Source of the DNA: JAFGLZ01 sp964390905
GTDB taxonomy: Bacteria; Planctomycetota; Phycisphaerae; UBA1845; JAFGLZ01
Direction of reading: 5' to 3'
Assembly (NCBI GenBank): GCA_964390905.1
Contig: CAYMLO010000001.1
Location: 114,022-178,021, forward strand
Length of the DNA stretch: 64,000 nt
The notes under the pieces were generated by a model. It was not told the origin of the DNA. It saw nothing but the letters and a program-made list of their open reading frames with translations, and searched no databases. Positions 26,977-35,417 of the stretch are shown piece after piece (the stretch's first letter is position 1; every line of letters begins with the position of its first letter). Both the position numbers and the translations under genes were made by a program.

Positions 26977-27777
26977 ATGGGAGATGCACCTACAACACCA
27001 GACGTCCCCGGGGGCGGTGAACGACAGCGGCGGGCCGCCCAGATCCGCGCCGAGGAGGAGGCCAAACGCCGGGCCGCCGAGGCCCAAGCGGCCGGGCAAG
27101 ACGACCCATCGCCCGCCGCCCAGTCCGCCGGCCCGGTGGGGCAGGGCGAGTACGTCGTCAAGGACGGTGATTGCATCACCTCGATCGCCAAGAACGCCGG
27201 CCACTTTTGGGAGACGATCTGGCAGGACGCGCAAAACAGCGGGCTGCGAGAGACTCGCAAGGACCCGAACGTCTTGCTGCCGGGCGACCGGGTGCACGTC
27301 CCGGGCGTCCGCAAGAAGTACGATTCGGGCGACACCGAGATGCGCCACCGATTCGTCCGTCGCGGCGAGCCCGCGGCGCTGCGGCTGCGACTGCTGGAGG
27401 ACGACGCGCCGCGGAGCAACGTCCCGTGGACGTTGGAGGTGGAGGGCCGGACGTATAGCGGCGTGACGGACGCGTCGGGCCAAATCGATGTGTCGATCCC
27501 CGGGGACGCCCGGATCGGAAGGCTGACGCTCACCGAGGAAGGCGAGGAGCCGGAGGTCATCTCGCTGAACCTGGGCCACCTCGACCCGGTCGAGGCGCTA
27601 TCGGGCGTGCAGGAACGGCTCAGGCAGCTCGACTACGACCCCGGCGCGATGGACGGCGAGCTGGGCCCCAGGACGCGGGCGGCGCTCAGGGCCTTCCAGA
27701 AGGATCAGGGATTGCCGGAGACCGGTGAGCCGGACCCGCAGACCAGAGAGCGTCTGCGAACGGCGCACGAGAGCTGA
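26977..27777 (+). CDS. LysM / beta-sandwich / peptidoglycan-binding protein, copy 2
   Basis: 266-residue paralogue of the protein at 24691-25560. Both have the same module order: LysM-like at 57-109 (YVVKDGDCITSIAKNAGHFW), beta-sandwich at 123-198 (WTLEVEGRTYSGVTDASG) and PG_binding_1 at 204-262 (LGPRTRAALRAFQKDQ). The LysM part is the most conserved between the copies, and the N-terminal linker has diverged. It directly precedes the HExxH protein, just as copy 1 precedes the C39-like protein, so a module-plus-toxin unit seems to have been duplicated. A cargo-adaptor role is inferred. Confidence 0.82.
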   Translation: MGDAPTTPDVPGGGERQRRAAQIRAEEEAKRRAAEAQAAGQDDPSPAAQSAGPVGQGEYVVKDGDCITSIAKNAGHFWETIWQDAQNSGLRETRKDPNVLLPGDRVHVPGVRKKYDSGDTEMRHRFVRRGEPAALRLRLLEDDAPRSNVPWTLEVEGRTYSGVTDASGQIDVSIPGDARIGRLTLTEEGEEPEVISLNLGHLDPVEALSGVQERLRQLDYDPGAMDGELGPRTRAALRAFQKDQGLPETGEPDPQTRERLRTAHES

Positions 27778-27824
27778 CGTGGTGGCGTTGTCGTCGTCGG
27801 GCGATTGGGTAGGAGCCCATCGAG

Positions 27825-28658
27825 ATGTGCGAGGACCAACATGCGCCGCGATCGCCGAGCACCAACCCCGGTACCCGCAGCCCGATCGCCAAGCATTCGA
27901 TCAAGGTGTACTGCCAGAACATCCACAAGTTCCACTCGAACGCCGCGTATCACAGTCTGATCCACAAGGGCGCGGAGAACCGCTTGAAGGAGCTATTCGC
28001 CAGGGTAGCCAAGAAGGCAAAGGTCAAGATACACGTGATCTGGACCGGTGACGCAAAGACGCAGAAGGTGGCGAACAGAGACATCGTCATCTACTTCGTC
28101 AAGGATTTCGACAACGGCCTGATCAAGCCGTACCTGGAGAAGTTGATCCGCACAACCACCGGCAGCGAAAGGCGGGACGCTGAGGCGGCCTTGAACAAGG
28201 TGAAAGGCAGCAAGGAGGGAGGGTTGACGTTTCGTCGAGACACGACCGCAGATGCCTGGACGATCGCCGAGGTCTACGTCGACACGTGCTTTGCAGCCGT
28301 CCCACAAACCCCGGGCGCAACCAACTACAAGGCGCAACTGGAGACCTGGACCGGTCGGATGATGGGCAACGCAGCGTTCCACGAGGCCATGCACGTAAAG
28401 GTGGACCCGCTATCGGGCGCGACGAACATCCACGGGACGGGCGGCGGCGGGCTGGCAAACCCGAAATTCGGCTACGACGCGAAAGCAACGAACAAGAACA
28501 TTGCCGAGATGGCCAAGGCGATCAAGCGGCTTCGCCCGCCGTACATTCTGGGCAAGACCCAACCGCCCAAGAAGAAAGCGACCAAGAAGAAAGCACCGGC
28601 CAGGAAGAAGACGGCACCCAGGCTCGACACGACGGTGGATCCGGACAAGCTGTTCTAG
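27825..28658 (+). CDS. Putative T6SS effector with an HExxH metallopeptidase-like motif
   Basis: 277 residues, family not recognised. The motif FHEAMH at residues 185-190 (H186, E187, H190) has the HExxH pattern of zinc metallopeptidases, and H203 or an acidic residue further on could be the third ligand. It also has a strand-rich N-terminus (IKVYCQNIHKF; VKIHVIWTG) and a Lys/Ala-rich disordered tail (245-265). There is no signal peptide. The start has GGAG 9 bases upstream. It follows the second LysM protein and precedes the PAAR gene, so secretion through the spike is likely from context. No adjacent immunity gene is visible. Enzyme activity is a motif-level guess. Confidence 0.6.
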   Translation: MCEDQHAPRSPSTNPGTRSPIAKHSIKVYCQNIHKFHSNAAYHSLIHKGAENRLKELFARVAKKAKVKIHVIWTGDAKTQKVANRDIVIYFVKDFDNGLIKPYLEKLIRTTTGSERRDAEAALNKVKGSKEGGLTFRRDTTADAWTIAEVYVDTCFAAVPQTPGATNYKAQLETWTGRMMGNAAFHEAMHVKVDPLSGATNIHGTGGGGLANPKFGYDAKATNKNIAEMAKAIKRLRPPYILGKTQPPKKKATKKKAPARKKTAPRLDTTVDPDKLF

Positions 28659-28721
28659 GTGCGCTCGGCGGCGCAGGCGATGCGTCGCCGGAACGCTGAC
28701 GGGATACGACCGAGGTGACCC

Positions 28722-29402
28722 ATGGGCATTGAAGACGAAGCGAACGCCGTGGCCGACTACTGGGAAGGGCATCCCGACCCCCCGCCCGGCGACGCCACGA
28801 AGGAGCAGTTGGCGGAGCACGCCGAAGACATGGACGAATGGGAGGACAAGTTCGGCGAAGCCGGCCCGCCTGAACCTCCCACGCCCCCCACAGTGCCCAG
28901 CGCGCCCGCGCCCGGGGCGGGGATGCCCGCGGCACGAATCGGTGACCTGTGCGCGCACGGCGGGGTCATCATCGGACCAGGGTGTCCCCAAGTCCTGATC
29001 GGCAACATGATCGCGGTCCGCGCGATGCCGGCGATGGATCAGGCTGCCTGTCCGATGTTCGACGGGCCAGTCCCGCACGTAACGGGCACGATCCTGAAGG
29101 GGAGCAACACGGTGCTGATCGGGAACTTCCCGGCAGCGAGGGTAGCCGACCCGATCGGCCCGCCATCGAACTGCAAGGGCAACGCAATCGCGTTGGGCTG
29201 CTTCAGCGTGTTGATCGGCGAGAGTGGCGGGGGCGGCGGCGGCGGGGGAGGCGGCGGCAGCAGCGTTTCGCCCACCCCACCTCAACCGGCGACGCCCGAG
29301 CAGGTGCAGAAGGACGTTGCCGTCGTCGAGAAGACGTTCGCAACGGCGGCGGCGAACGGCGTCGCCCTGGTCGAGCGCTGTGAGCCCTGTGGCCGGGTGT
29401 GA
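28722..29402 (+). CDS. PAAR-domain spike-tip protein
   Basis: 226 residues. After a Pro/Glu-rich start, residues 68-168 form a PAAR domain (MPAARIGDLCAHGGVI, then PHVTGTILKGSNTVLIGNFP), the cone that sharpens the VgrG spike and can carry cargo. A run of ten or more glycines (about 169-179) links it to a short helical tail ending in C-E-P-C near the C-terminus, which may bind metal or form a disulfide. The gene lies between the HExxH gene and the DUF4123 adaptor gene. A GTG that would start the next frame overlaps the stop codon. Confidence 0.93.
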   Translation: MGIEDEANAVADYWEGHPDPPPGDATKEQLAEHAEDMDEWEDKFGEAGPPEPPTPPTVPSAPAPGAGMPAARIGDLCAHGGVIIGPGCPQVLIGNMIAVRAMPAMDQAACPMFDGPVPHVTGTILKGSNTVLIGNFPAARVADPIGPPSNCKGNAIALGCFSVLIGESGGGGGGGGGGGSSVSPTPPQPATPEQVQKDVAVVEKTFATAAANGVALVERCEPCGRV

Positions 29403-29440
29403 GCGTTCCAGGACACACGCAGCAAGGAGCAACGGCGAAG

Positions 29441-30025
29441 ATGGCCGCGACCCCCGAACAGGCCCGATCACCCATCCAGGACTGCGTGCACCACTTCCGG
29501 TCTCCAGGAGAGAACCTGTACGCCGTGGCCGACGCGGCGCGCGATCGGGAGTTGGTGTTTGCAGCCCGTGACGAGTTCGGCCTGGAGCTGCGGACGCTGT
29601 TCGTGGGCGACCTGGCCCCGCACCTGGAGCACGTGGCCCCGCACCTGATCGCGTTTCCCCCCGAGACCGGGTTCCTCGAGCGGTGGGCCGAGCACCTCGG
29701 CCGAAGCGCCGGCATTCTGCTGTTGTCCGCGGCGCCGGCCAACGAGATCTGGACGCACCTGCGGCGGATGTTCGTCATCACGGACGAAGCGGACCAGGAG
29801 TTTTCCTTCCGCTATTACGACCCTCGGGTACTGCGGGCGTACCTGCCGACGTGCACGGCCGACGAGGCGCGGGAGTTCTTCGGCCCGATCCGCCGGGTCC
29901 TGGTCGAGTCCGAGCGTCCGGACGTGATGCTTGCCTTCGGCCCAGACGAAACGGGCGTCCAGATGCGGGAGAGGTCGCTGAAGACATCCGGACCGGCTGC
30001 GTCCACGGGAGGTGCTGCACGATGA
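29441..30025 (+). CDS. DUF4123-type effector adaptor/chaperone
   Basis: 194 residues from ATG 29441 (AAGGAG 11 bases upstream); an alternative GTG at 29399 overlaps the PAAR stop. The pattern NLYAVADAARDREL, then FSFRYYDPRVLRAYLP, and the acidic-aromatic ending EAREFFGPI are those of DUF4123 (Tap/TEC) proteins, which load specific effectors onto VgrG. The stop overlaps the next ATG (ATGA), so the adaptor and the VRR-NUC protein are translationally coupled, the usual order for an adaptor and its client. Confidence 0.86.
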   Translation: MAATPEQARSPIQDCVHHFRSPGENLYAVADAARDRELVFAARDEFGLELRTLFVGDLAPHLEHVAPHLIAFPPETGFLERWAEHLGRSAGILLLSAAPANEIWTHLRRMFVITDEADQEFSFRYYDPRVLRAYLPTCTADEAREFFGPIRRVLVESERPDVMLAFGPDETGVQMRERSLKTSGPAASTGGAAR

Positions 30026-30786
30026 AGGTCCGTCCGGAACAGATGCAGCAACTCGGGCAGGCGGCTCAGGCGTGTTCCCTGTTCCCTGAGAGGCAGATCA
30101 TCTGCGAGGCGGTTTGCACGTGCAACGTGGGGTACGACCTGTCCGTGGCCGGGGCCAAGCTCAAACAGGTGTGCGTCAGCGCGGCGCTCAAGGCGCTGGA
30201 CGAAGCGGCGGACAACAAGACCACGATCAAGGCAGAAATCAACTTCGACATGACCAAGAGCATCCCGGACCCGATCATGAGTCGGAAGAATCCGCTCGTG
30301 GGAACCGAGTACCTCCCACGACGAACGGAGGAGATCCCCGGCTTCAAGCCCAACACGGGAATGGTCCGGCGACCGGACATCATCGTGGTGAACGACCCCA
30401 CGAAGCCCCCAACGCAGGGCAACATCAGGTACGTCGTCGAGGTCAAGTTCCCGCCCGACTTCATGGGCGACGAACAACGCCTGGCCTATGAACGGATCGC
30501 CGGCGGCAAGGACAAGGTGGTCCTCCTGGGCCCCCGAGAATGTGGCTGCCCGGAGGAGGAGAAGGAGCGGGAGCCGGCACCGGCCGAGGTCCCCGTGCCA
30601 GTGCCCGAGGAGGAGACGGAGTCTGAGCCGGCGTTCTCGCTGCCGAAGCCGGGGACGCTGGAGCTGGTGCTGCTCGGCCTGGCGTTGTTGGCGTTGGTCG
30701 CCGATGACCTGATTCCGTCGGGCGTGACACAGGCGAACGACGCCCTGATTCCGGGGATCCTGGCCCGGATCGCGATGGCGTTCTAG
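30022..30786 (+). CDS. VRR-NUC-type nuclease effector
   Basis: 254 residues starting in an ATGA overlap with the adaptor gene. The region around 117-156 shows a VRR-NUC PD-(D/E)xK nuclease core: R117-P-D119, then E140-V-K142, D146 and the Q152 ... Y156 pair. It probably cleaves DNA in the target cytoplasm, as VRR-NUC T6SS effectors do. Cysteines are frequent in the N-terminal 50 residues and again at 174-176. A Glu/Pro linker leads to one hydrophobic segment (about 213-226), which may act in translocation. The DUF3396-type immunity gene follows 68 bases later. Confidence 0.8.
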   Translation: MKVRPEQMQQLGQAAQACSLFPERQIICEAVCTCNVGYDLSVAGAKLKQVCVSAALKALDEAADNKTTIKAEINFDMTKSIPDPIMSRKNPLVGTEYLPRRTEEIPGFKPNTGMVRRPDIIVVNDPTKPPTQGNIRYVVEVKFPPDFMGDEQRLAYERIAGGKDKVVLLGPRECGCPEEEKEREPAPAEVPVPVPEEETESEPAFSLPKPGTLELVLLGLALLALVADDLIPSGVTQANDALIPGILARIAMAF

Positions 30787-30854
30787 CGTTCTCGTGCGGG
30801 GCAATCAGCCCCAACGCGGTTCATCCGAGGCCGCAACGCACGAGGGAGACAGAC

Positions 30855-31784
30855 ATGAGCGATTCGTTTGATGAATCGGTGGAGTCCAAACTTGCCGTGA
30901 TGGAGGGCGATCGCGTTGTCGTCCAGATCGGGCTTCTAGCCACGCTGTACTTCCCCAATGACAATCAGTCCAGGATCCGAGAGGCCGTCCTGAACTGCTT
31001 CGATCAGTACCGGGAGGTCGTCGGCGAGCACCTGCGTTGGTCGAAGCATCCCAAGACCTTCGCGTACCATCCCATCGACAGTGACAAGGTGCCCGCCCCG
31101 CGGGCGTGGCTGGCCGACCTCGACGATGTGATGGCATGGGAGTTCGAGTGGCGGGGGGGCGAAGACGCCGAATCCGCCAGTCACTTCTCGGTCAAGGCGT
31201 TCAGTCCTGCGACGTGGGAATGCCCGCTGGGCTACTTCAAGGTCGCCCTGCCCATCACCTGGTACGCCGACAACGAAGGAGACTTCCCCAGCCTGGTCGT
31301 CGACCTGTGCGAAGAGATCTCGCCCCTGCACGGATACGGCGGGTTCGGGATCCTGGAGTCGCCCAGCCCCACCGTCGAGCACCACTACGAGCCGGCGGTC
31401 TTCACGCTGGCCGAGCGGTTCGCCGGCCTGGAAGTCGACTACCCCGTCACGTCCCTTCTACATCTACAGGAAGGCGTCAAGGGCGTGAATTGGCTGACCG
31501 TTCTGGGCGAACGCTGGCTGGGCTCGCTGGGCGGCATCGACGAGCTGGGGCGAAAGCTGGGCGAGGACTTCGACCTGCACGCGTTCTCCGGCGGGGTGGT
31601 GATCCAGGCCGGCCCGCGACCGCAACTGGGCAATGTTCAGACCGGCAAGCGGATCGAGCTGTACTGCAAGGCCGCCTCGGTGCTCATGCCGGTTCGGGTC
31701 AGGGAGCACGGGTCGTTCCACCATGCGGGTGAGGGTCGCTTCAACCGCCAGACCACCGAGCAGTGGCTTGCCCGGTTCGACTGA
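30855..31784 (+). CDS. DUF3396-family putative immunity protein
   Basis: 309 residues with the DUF3396 layout, annotated elsewhere as type VI immunity: an early IGLLATLYF strand, GYFKVALPITWY, and the mid-protein GYGGFGILESPSP. No signal peptide is seen, so it is probably cytoplasmic, matching a nuclease effector. It lies directly after the VRR-NUC gene, and DUF3396 partners of VRR-NUC effectors are known in other T6SSs. The ribosome binding site GAGGGAG precedes the ATG. Neutralisation of the upstream nuclease is inferred from family and position. Confidence 0.78.
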   Translation: MSDSFDESVESKLAVMEGDRVVVQIGLLATLYFPNDNQSRIREAVLNCFDQYREVVGEHLRWSKHPKTFAYHPIDSDKVPAPRAWLADLDDVMAWEFEWRGGEDAESASHFSVKAFSPATWECPLGYFKVALPITWYADNEGDFPSLVVDLCEEISPLHGYGGFGILESPSPTVEHHYEPAVFTLAERFAGLEVDYPVTSLLHLQEGVKGVNWLTVLGERWLGSLGGIDELGRKLGEDFDLHAFSGGVVIQAGPRPQLGNVQTGKRIELYCKAASVLMPVRVREHGSFHHAGEGRFNRQTTEQWLARFD

Positions 31785-31794
31785 GGTGATTCGC

Positions 31795-33006
31795 ATGTCG
31801 TCGGCACCGAACGAAAATGGAGGCGAATCCTCACAAGGGCGCTCGACCGCGCAGGGGTCGCGCGGCGGCACGCGCTTCTGGATGATCGGCGGATTCCTCG
31901 GGGCGGGCAAGACGACGGCGATCCTTCGACTTGCGCAAAGATACGCAGCTGAGGGGCGGCGAGTGGGGATTATCGCCAACGACCTGGGCCAGGGGCTCGT
32001 AGACACGCAGACTTATCTGGCACACGGATTGCAGGTTGAAGAAATGTCGGGCGTGTGTTTCGCCTGCCGGTTCGATGAGCTGGTCGCCGCGGCCGGCCGG
32101 CTCCAGGACGGGCATCACCCCGATGTCCTGTTGGCCGAACCGGCGGGAAGCTGCACGGACCTCGTCAGCCGGGTGATCGGGCCGCTCAAGAGCGCCTACG
32201 CCGAGCGATTCGCGGTCGCCCCGTACGTAACACTCCTCGATCCCCAACGGGCCCACACGGCGTTGACGGGCAAAGGCCCGGCGGGGCTGTCGGCCAAGGT
32301 AACGTACCTCTACAAGATGCAGCAGAACGAGGCGGACGTGGTGGCGATTAACAAGGCAGACATGCTGTCGCCAAAACACCGGGAGACGTTGAGCGAGCTG
32401 GTCGCCCGGAACTTCCCGAGGGCGGAGGTGATGCTCATCTCGGCCCGGACGGGCGAGGGCTTCGACCGGCTGGCGGGCTTGTTGGATGGCGGCGCGATGT
32501 CCGGGCGGAACGCGATCGGCGCCGGTGAGTACGACAGCGGCGTGTGCGCCGAGGGCGAGGCCCGCCTGGCGTGGTTGAGCGCGACGTGGTCGGTAACGGC
32601 CGACAGGGGACTCGACGCGGACGAGTTTCTGCTCGCCCTGGGGGGGGCGATCCAGTCCCAACTGTCGGCCCTCGACGCCGAGCCGGCCCACGTGAAGATG
32701 ATCGTGCGCTCGGTCGAGGGCGGCGAGTACGCGATCGCGAACCTGGTCAGCAGCGACCGCCCGCCGGCGCTCTCCCATGCGTCCGGCGCGCGAATGGCCG
32801 AGGCGAGGCTCGTGGTCAACGGTCGCGTGGAAGTGGATGCGGCCCAACTCCGCGAGCAGGTCGACCGGGCCGTCGATCGGGCGGCGGCCCGACATCGGGC
32901 CGACGCGACCTGCCTGACGATCCACGAGCGGGCGCCGGGCGTCTCGAGCGCGTCCTGCCCGACCGATGTCGCGTCGGGCAAAGGCGGTTGTTGCGTCCGT
33001 GGATGA
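31795..33006 (+). CDS. G3E-family (CobW-like) P-loop GTPase
   Basis: 403 residues from ATG 31795, with GAGGTGA 5 bases upstream that overlaps the preceding stop. The P-loop GGFLGAGKTT is at 32-41, and INKADM is the base-recognition motif. G3E GTPases insert or deliver metals. The usual C-x-C-C metal site after switch I is altered here to C88-F-A-C91, and the C-terminus ends in a Cys-Cys pair, so metal handling may differ. It sits 10 bases after the immunity gene and 57 bases before a small unknown gene, inside the T6SS locus. A link to secretion is possible but unproven. Confidence 0.85.
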   Translation: MSSAPNENGGESSQGRSTAQGSRGGTRFWMIGGFLGAGKTTAILRLAQRYAAEGRRVGIIANDLGQGLVDTQTYLAHGLQVEEMSGVCFACRFDELVAAAGRLQDGHHPDVLLAEPAGSCTDLVSRVIGPLKSAYAERFAVAPYVTLLDPQRAHTALTGKGPAGLSAKVTYLYKMQQNEADVVAINKADMLSPKHRETLSELVARNFPRAEVMLISARTGEGFDRLAGLLDGGAMSGRNAIGAGEYDSGVCAEGEARLAWLSATWSVTADRGLDADEFLLALGGAIQSQLSALDAEPAHVKMIVRSVEGGEYAIANLVSSDRPPALSHASGARMAEARLVVNGRVEVDAAQLREQVDRAVDRAAARHRADATCLTIHERAPGVSSASCPTDVASGKGGCCVRG

Positions 33007-33063
33007 AGTGGGATTATGATTGGCTGAGGGTTCTCCCCCCATGTGAGTGAAGGAGACACAACG

Positions 33064-33360
33064 ATGAACTCGGTCTTTGAAGCACGGATCCTGGAGTATC
33101 TGCAGCGAGAGCTGAAGTGCGACTACTACGATACGGGCACGATCCTCGAATGCATGCGAAGCCAGGCCCGGATGGCAGGGCATGAGCTGGATGAGCGGTT
33201 TGCCTTCGCCGGGCTGGGGGCCGGTCCGGAAGCACGGGTCGCCTCACGGATCGCGACGCGAGCGATGTGCGGCGGCGCTGGATTCGAGACCGCCGACTAC
33301 GCGATGCGCAAGGAAATCGACTACTGGCTCGTCAAGCACCCTCGCGTGGGCCATCTGTAG
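33064..33360 (+). CDS. Small protein of unknown function
   Basis: 98 residues from ATG 33064, preceded by GAAGGAG. It is mostly helical, with two early cysteines (C20, C31) and a third in RAMCGGAGF. It has no signal peptide or membrane segment. Codon third positions are GC-rich, which supports a real gene. It follows the G3E GTPase by 57 bases and could be its client or partner. I do not recognise the family. The next 206 bases (33361-33566) hold only the ribosome binding site of the following gene. Confidence 0.7.
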   Translation: MNSVFEARILEYLQRELKCDYYDTGTILECMRSQARMAGHELDERFAFAGLGAGPEARVASRIATRAMCGGAGFETADYAMRKEIDYWLVKHPRVGHL

Positions 33361-33566
33361 CGCGAGGCGTCGCACGGCGTGGGCGGCGCTGGCGACCGGC
33401 GCTGTGCGGCGTTGGTTCCCGGGCGCGGGTTGAGGGCCGCGTAGGTCGGCGAAATCCTCGGGCGCGGGTACAGCTCGGCAGTGCGGGGTGAGCGATCCTT
33501 CTGCACTGCAGGTCTCGGCTCAACCGCCCGTTCGTACACCCACATCGATTTTCAGGAGATCTTCTC

Positions 33567-35393
33567 ATGGCCGATTTCCGCGACGAGGTCGAACTCGGCA
33601 TCGGTGACTCGCTGTCCGAGGACCTGCAGATCACGGGCGGATCGCCCTATCGCATTCTGGTGGTCGGCGATCTGGCAGGCTCGGCGGAGGGATCGGTCTC
33701 GGGCCCGCTGACCAAGACGTGCGTCGAGATCAACGCGGACACGTTCGACGAGGTGATGGCGGCCGCGTGCCCGTCGGTGAGTTGGAAGTCGACCGACCCC
33801 CTCAAGCCGGGCAACGTGATGGTCGAGCTGGACCTGCGGTTCGACTCGCTCCGGGCGTTCGATCCGAAAGCGCTCGCCGGGCAGATCCCGGCTGCCAAGT
33901 CGCTGATGGCGGCTCGCGAGCAGCTGGTGGGTCGAATGCGGGGCAAGCTGTCGGCGACGGAGCTGATCGAGGCGGTCGCGGCGGCGGCCTCCGCCGACGC
34001 GGACCTGGCCTGGCTGGTAGAGGCCGTGAAGTGGACGCCCGCAGAGAAGCGACCCGCCCCCGAACCGGGCACGGTGGACGACGTGCTCGCCCAGATCGAC
34101 CTGGGCGAAGAGGACGCGGGCGACGGCGGTCCGCCGCCGAAATCGGCCATCGGCTCGATCGTCGCCGCAGCCGCCGGCGGCACGTCCCTGCCCGCCGAGG
34201 AAGTGGCGGCCATCCGTAAAGGCCTGACCGAGATCGACCGGCGGATCAGCGCGTGGCTGACGGCCGTGCTCCACTCGCCTCCGGTTCAGTCGATCGAATC
34301 GATCTGGCGGTCGGTGGCTTTCCTCGTGTCGAGGATCGAGTTCCGCAAGGGCGTCCGGCTGGCACTCCTGCATGCACCCCGCGCCGACCTGATGGACCGA
34401 TTCATCACGCGGGTCATCGATCCCGTGTTCGACGAGGGCGCCGACGCCCCCGACCTGATCGTCGTCGACGCGATGTTCGGCAACGGCGCCGCGGACACAG
34501 AGACCCTCGACGAGCTGGCCCAGCACGCTGCGAGCCTGCCTGCCATCGCCCTGACCGGAATCTCGCCGGAGTTCTTCGGCGTGAAGTTCGCGTGGCAGGT
34601 GCCGACGCTGCCGTCACTGGTCAACCTGTTGGACCAGTGGCAGTACGCCAAGTGGAAATCGCTTCGCGATCAGCTGTACGCGCGGTTTCTCGGGGTCGTC
34701 TTCGGGCGATGCCTGCTGCGCGTGCCGCACGGTCGCGAGAAGGCGGGCGATCTGGAATTCAACTACAGCGAGACGTGCGTCACCGACCAGGACTTCGTGT
34801 GGGCGGGCGGGGCGATCGCGGCAGCCTGTGCCGCAGCCCACAGCGTCGCCGAGCGGGGTTGGCCCAGCGCGATGGCGGGTCTCGTTCATGGGCGCGTCGA
34901 GGGGTTTGTCACCGCCCTGGGCGGCAAGGACGGACAAAAGAAGGTCGGGCCGACCGATACCATGATGCCCGAGCCCAAGATCGACGAGCTCGCGGCGGCC
35001 GGCATCAACGCCGCCGTCGGGCTCCGCGATCATGACGACGCGGTCATCTGGAACGGCCTGACGGCCGCGAGCGTCCGTCAGGTCAGCACCCAGCACGGGA
35101 TGCTGGAGATCAGCCTGCCCTATCAGCTCTTCGCCGCGCGGTTGTCGGTGCTCCTGCTGGGCCTCAAGCCGCAGCTGGTGGGCCATTCGGAGGACAAGAT
35201 CGTGTCGCAGGTGACCCAGCACGTCGCCGAGTGGCTGGGCATCGAGGGCACGCCGTCCGGCGAGCAGGTGCAGGTCCAGACGAAGGCGGCCGACGACGAT
35301 CCGACCGGGATCGAGCTGGCCGTCACCGTCGTCGCGCCCCCGCGCGTCCTGCCCGGTGGGATTCCCGTCGTGCTCGGCTACCGGGTGCGGTGA
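33567..35393 (+). CDS. Single-chain TssB-TssC sheath fusion
   Basis: 608 residues that align by eye with TssB and then with full-length TssC. Residues 27-155 are TssB-like (PYRILVVGDLAG versus PFKMLVMGDYT in the standalone protein; then LRAFDPKALAGQIPAAKSL). A Pro/Glu/Asp/Gly linker spans 160-195. Residues 210-608 are TssC-like, with EIDRRISAWLTAVLHSP, IESIWRSVAFLV and AKWKSLRDQLYARFLGVVFG, and the C-terminal strands are present. Standalone tssB and tssC lie at the other end of the locus. It could form a specialised sheath segment, a cap or an alternative sheath. The domain order is directly visible; the role is unknown. Its ribosome binding site AGGAG lies 8 bases before the ATG. Confidence 0.88.
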   Translation: MADFRDEVELGIGDSLSEDLQITGGSPYRILVVGDLAGSAEGSVSGPLTKTCVEINADTFDEVMAAACPSVSWKSTDPLKPGNVMVELDLRFDSLRAFDPKALAGQIPAAKSLMAAREQLVGRMRGKLSATELIEAVAAAASADADLAWLVEAVKWTPAEKRPAPEPGTVDDVLAQIDLGEEDAGDGGPPPKSAIGSIVAAAAGGTSLPAEEVAAIRKGLTEIDRRISAWLTAVLHSPPVQSIESIWRSVAFLVSRIEFRKGVRLALLHAPRADLMDRFITRVIDPVFDEGADAPDLIVVDAMFGNGAADTETLDELAQHAASLPAIALTGISPEFFGVKFAWQVPTLPSLVNLLDQWQYAKWKSLRDQLYARFLGVVFGRCLLRVPHGREKAGDLEFNYSETCVTDQDFVWAGGAIAAACAAAHSVAERGWPSAMAGLVHGRVEGFVTALGGKDGQKKVGPTDTMMPEPKIDELAAAGINAAVGLRDHDDAVIWNGLTAASVRQVSTQHGMLEISLPYQLFAARLSVLLLGLKPQLVGHSEDKIVSQVTQHVAEWLGIEGTPSGEQVQVQTKAADDDPTGIELAVTVVAPPRVLPGGIPVVLGYRVR

Positions 35394-35417
35394 ACGTCCG
35401 TCGCCGCTGTCCCCGCC

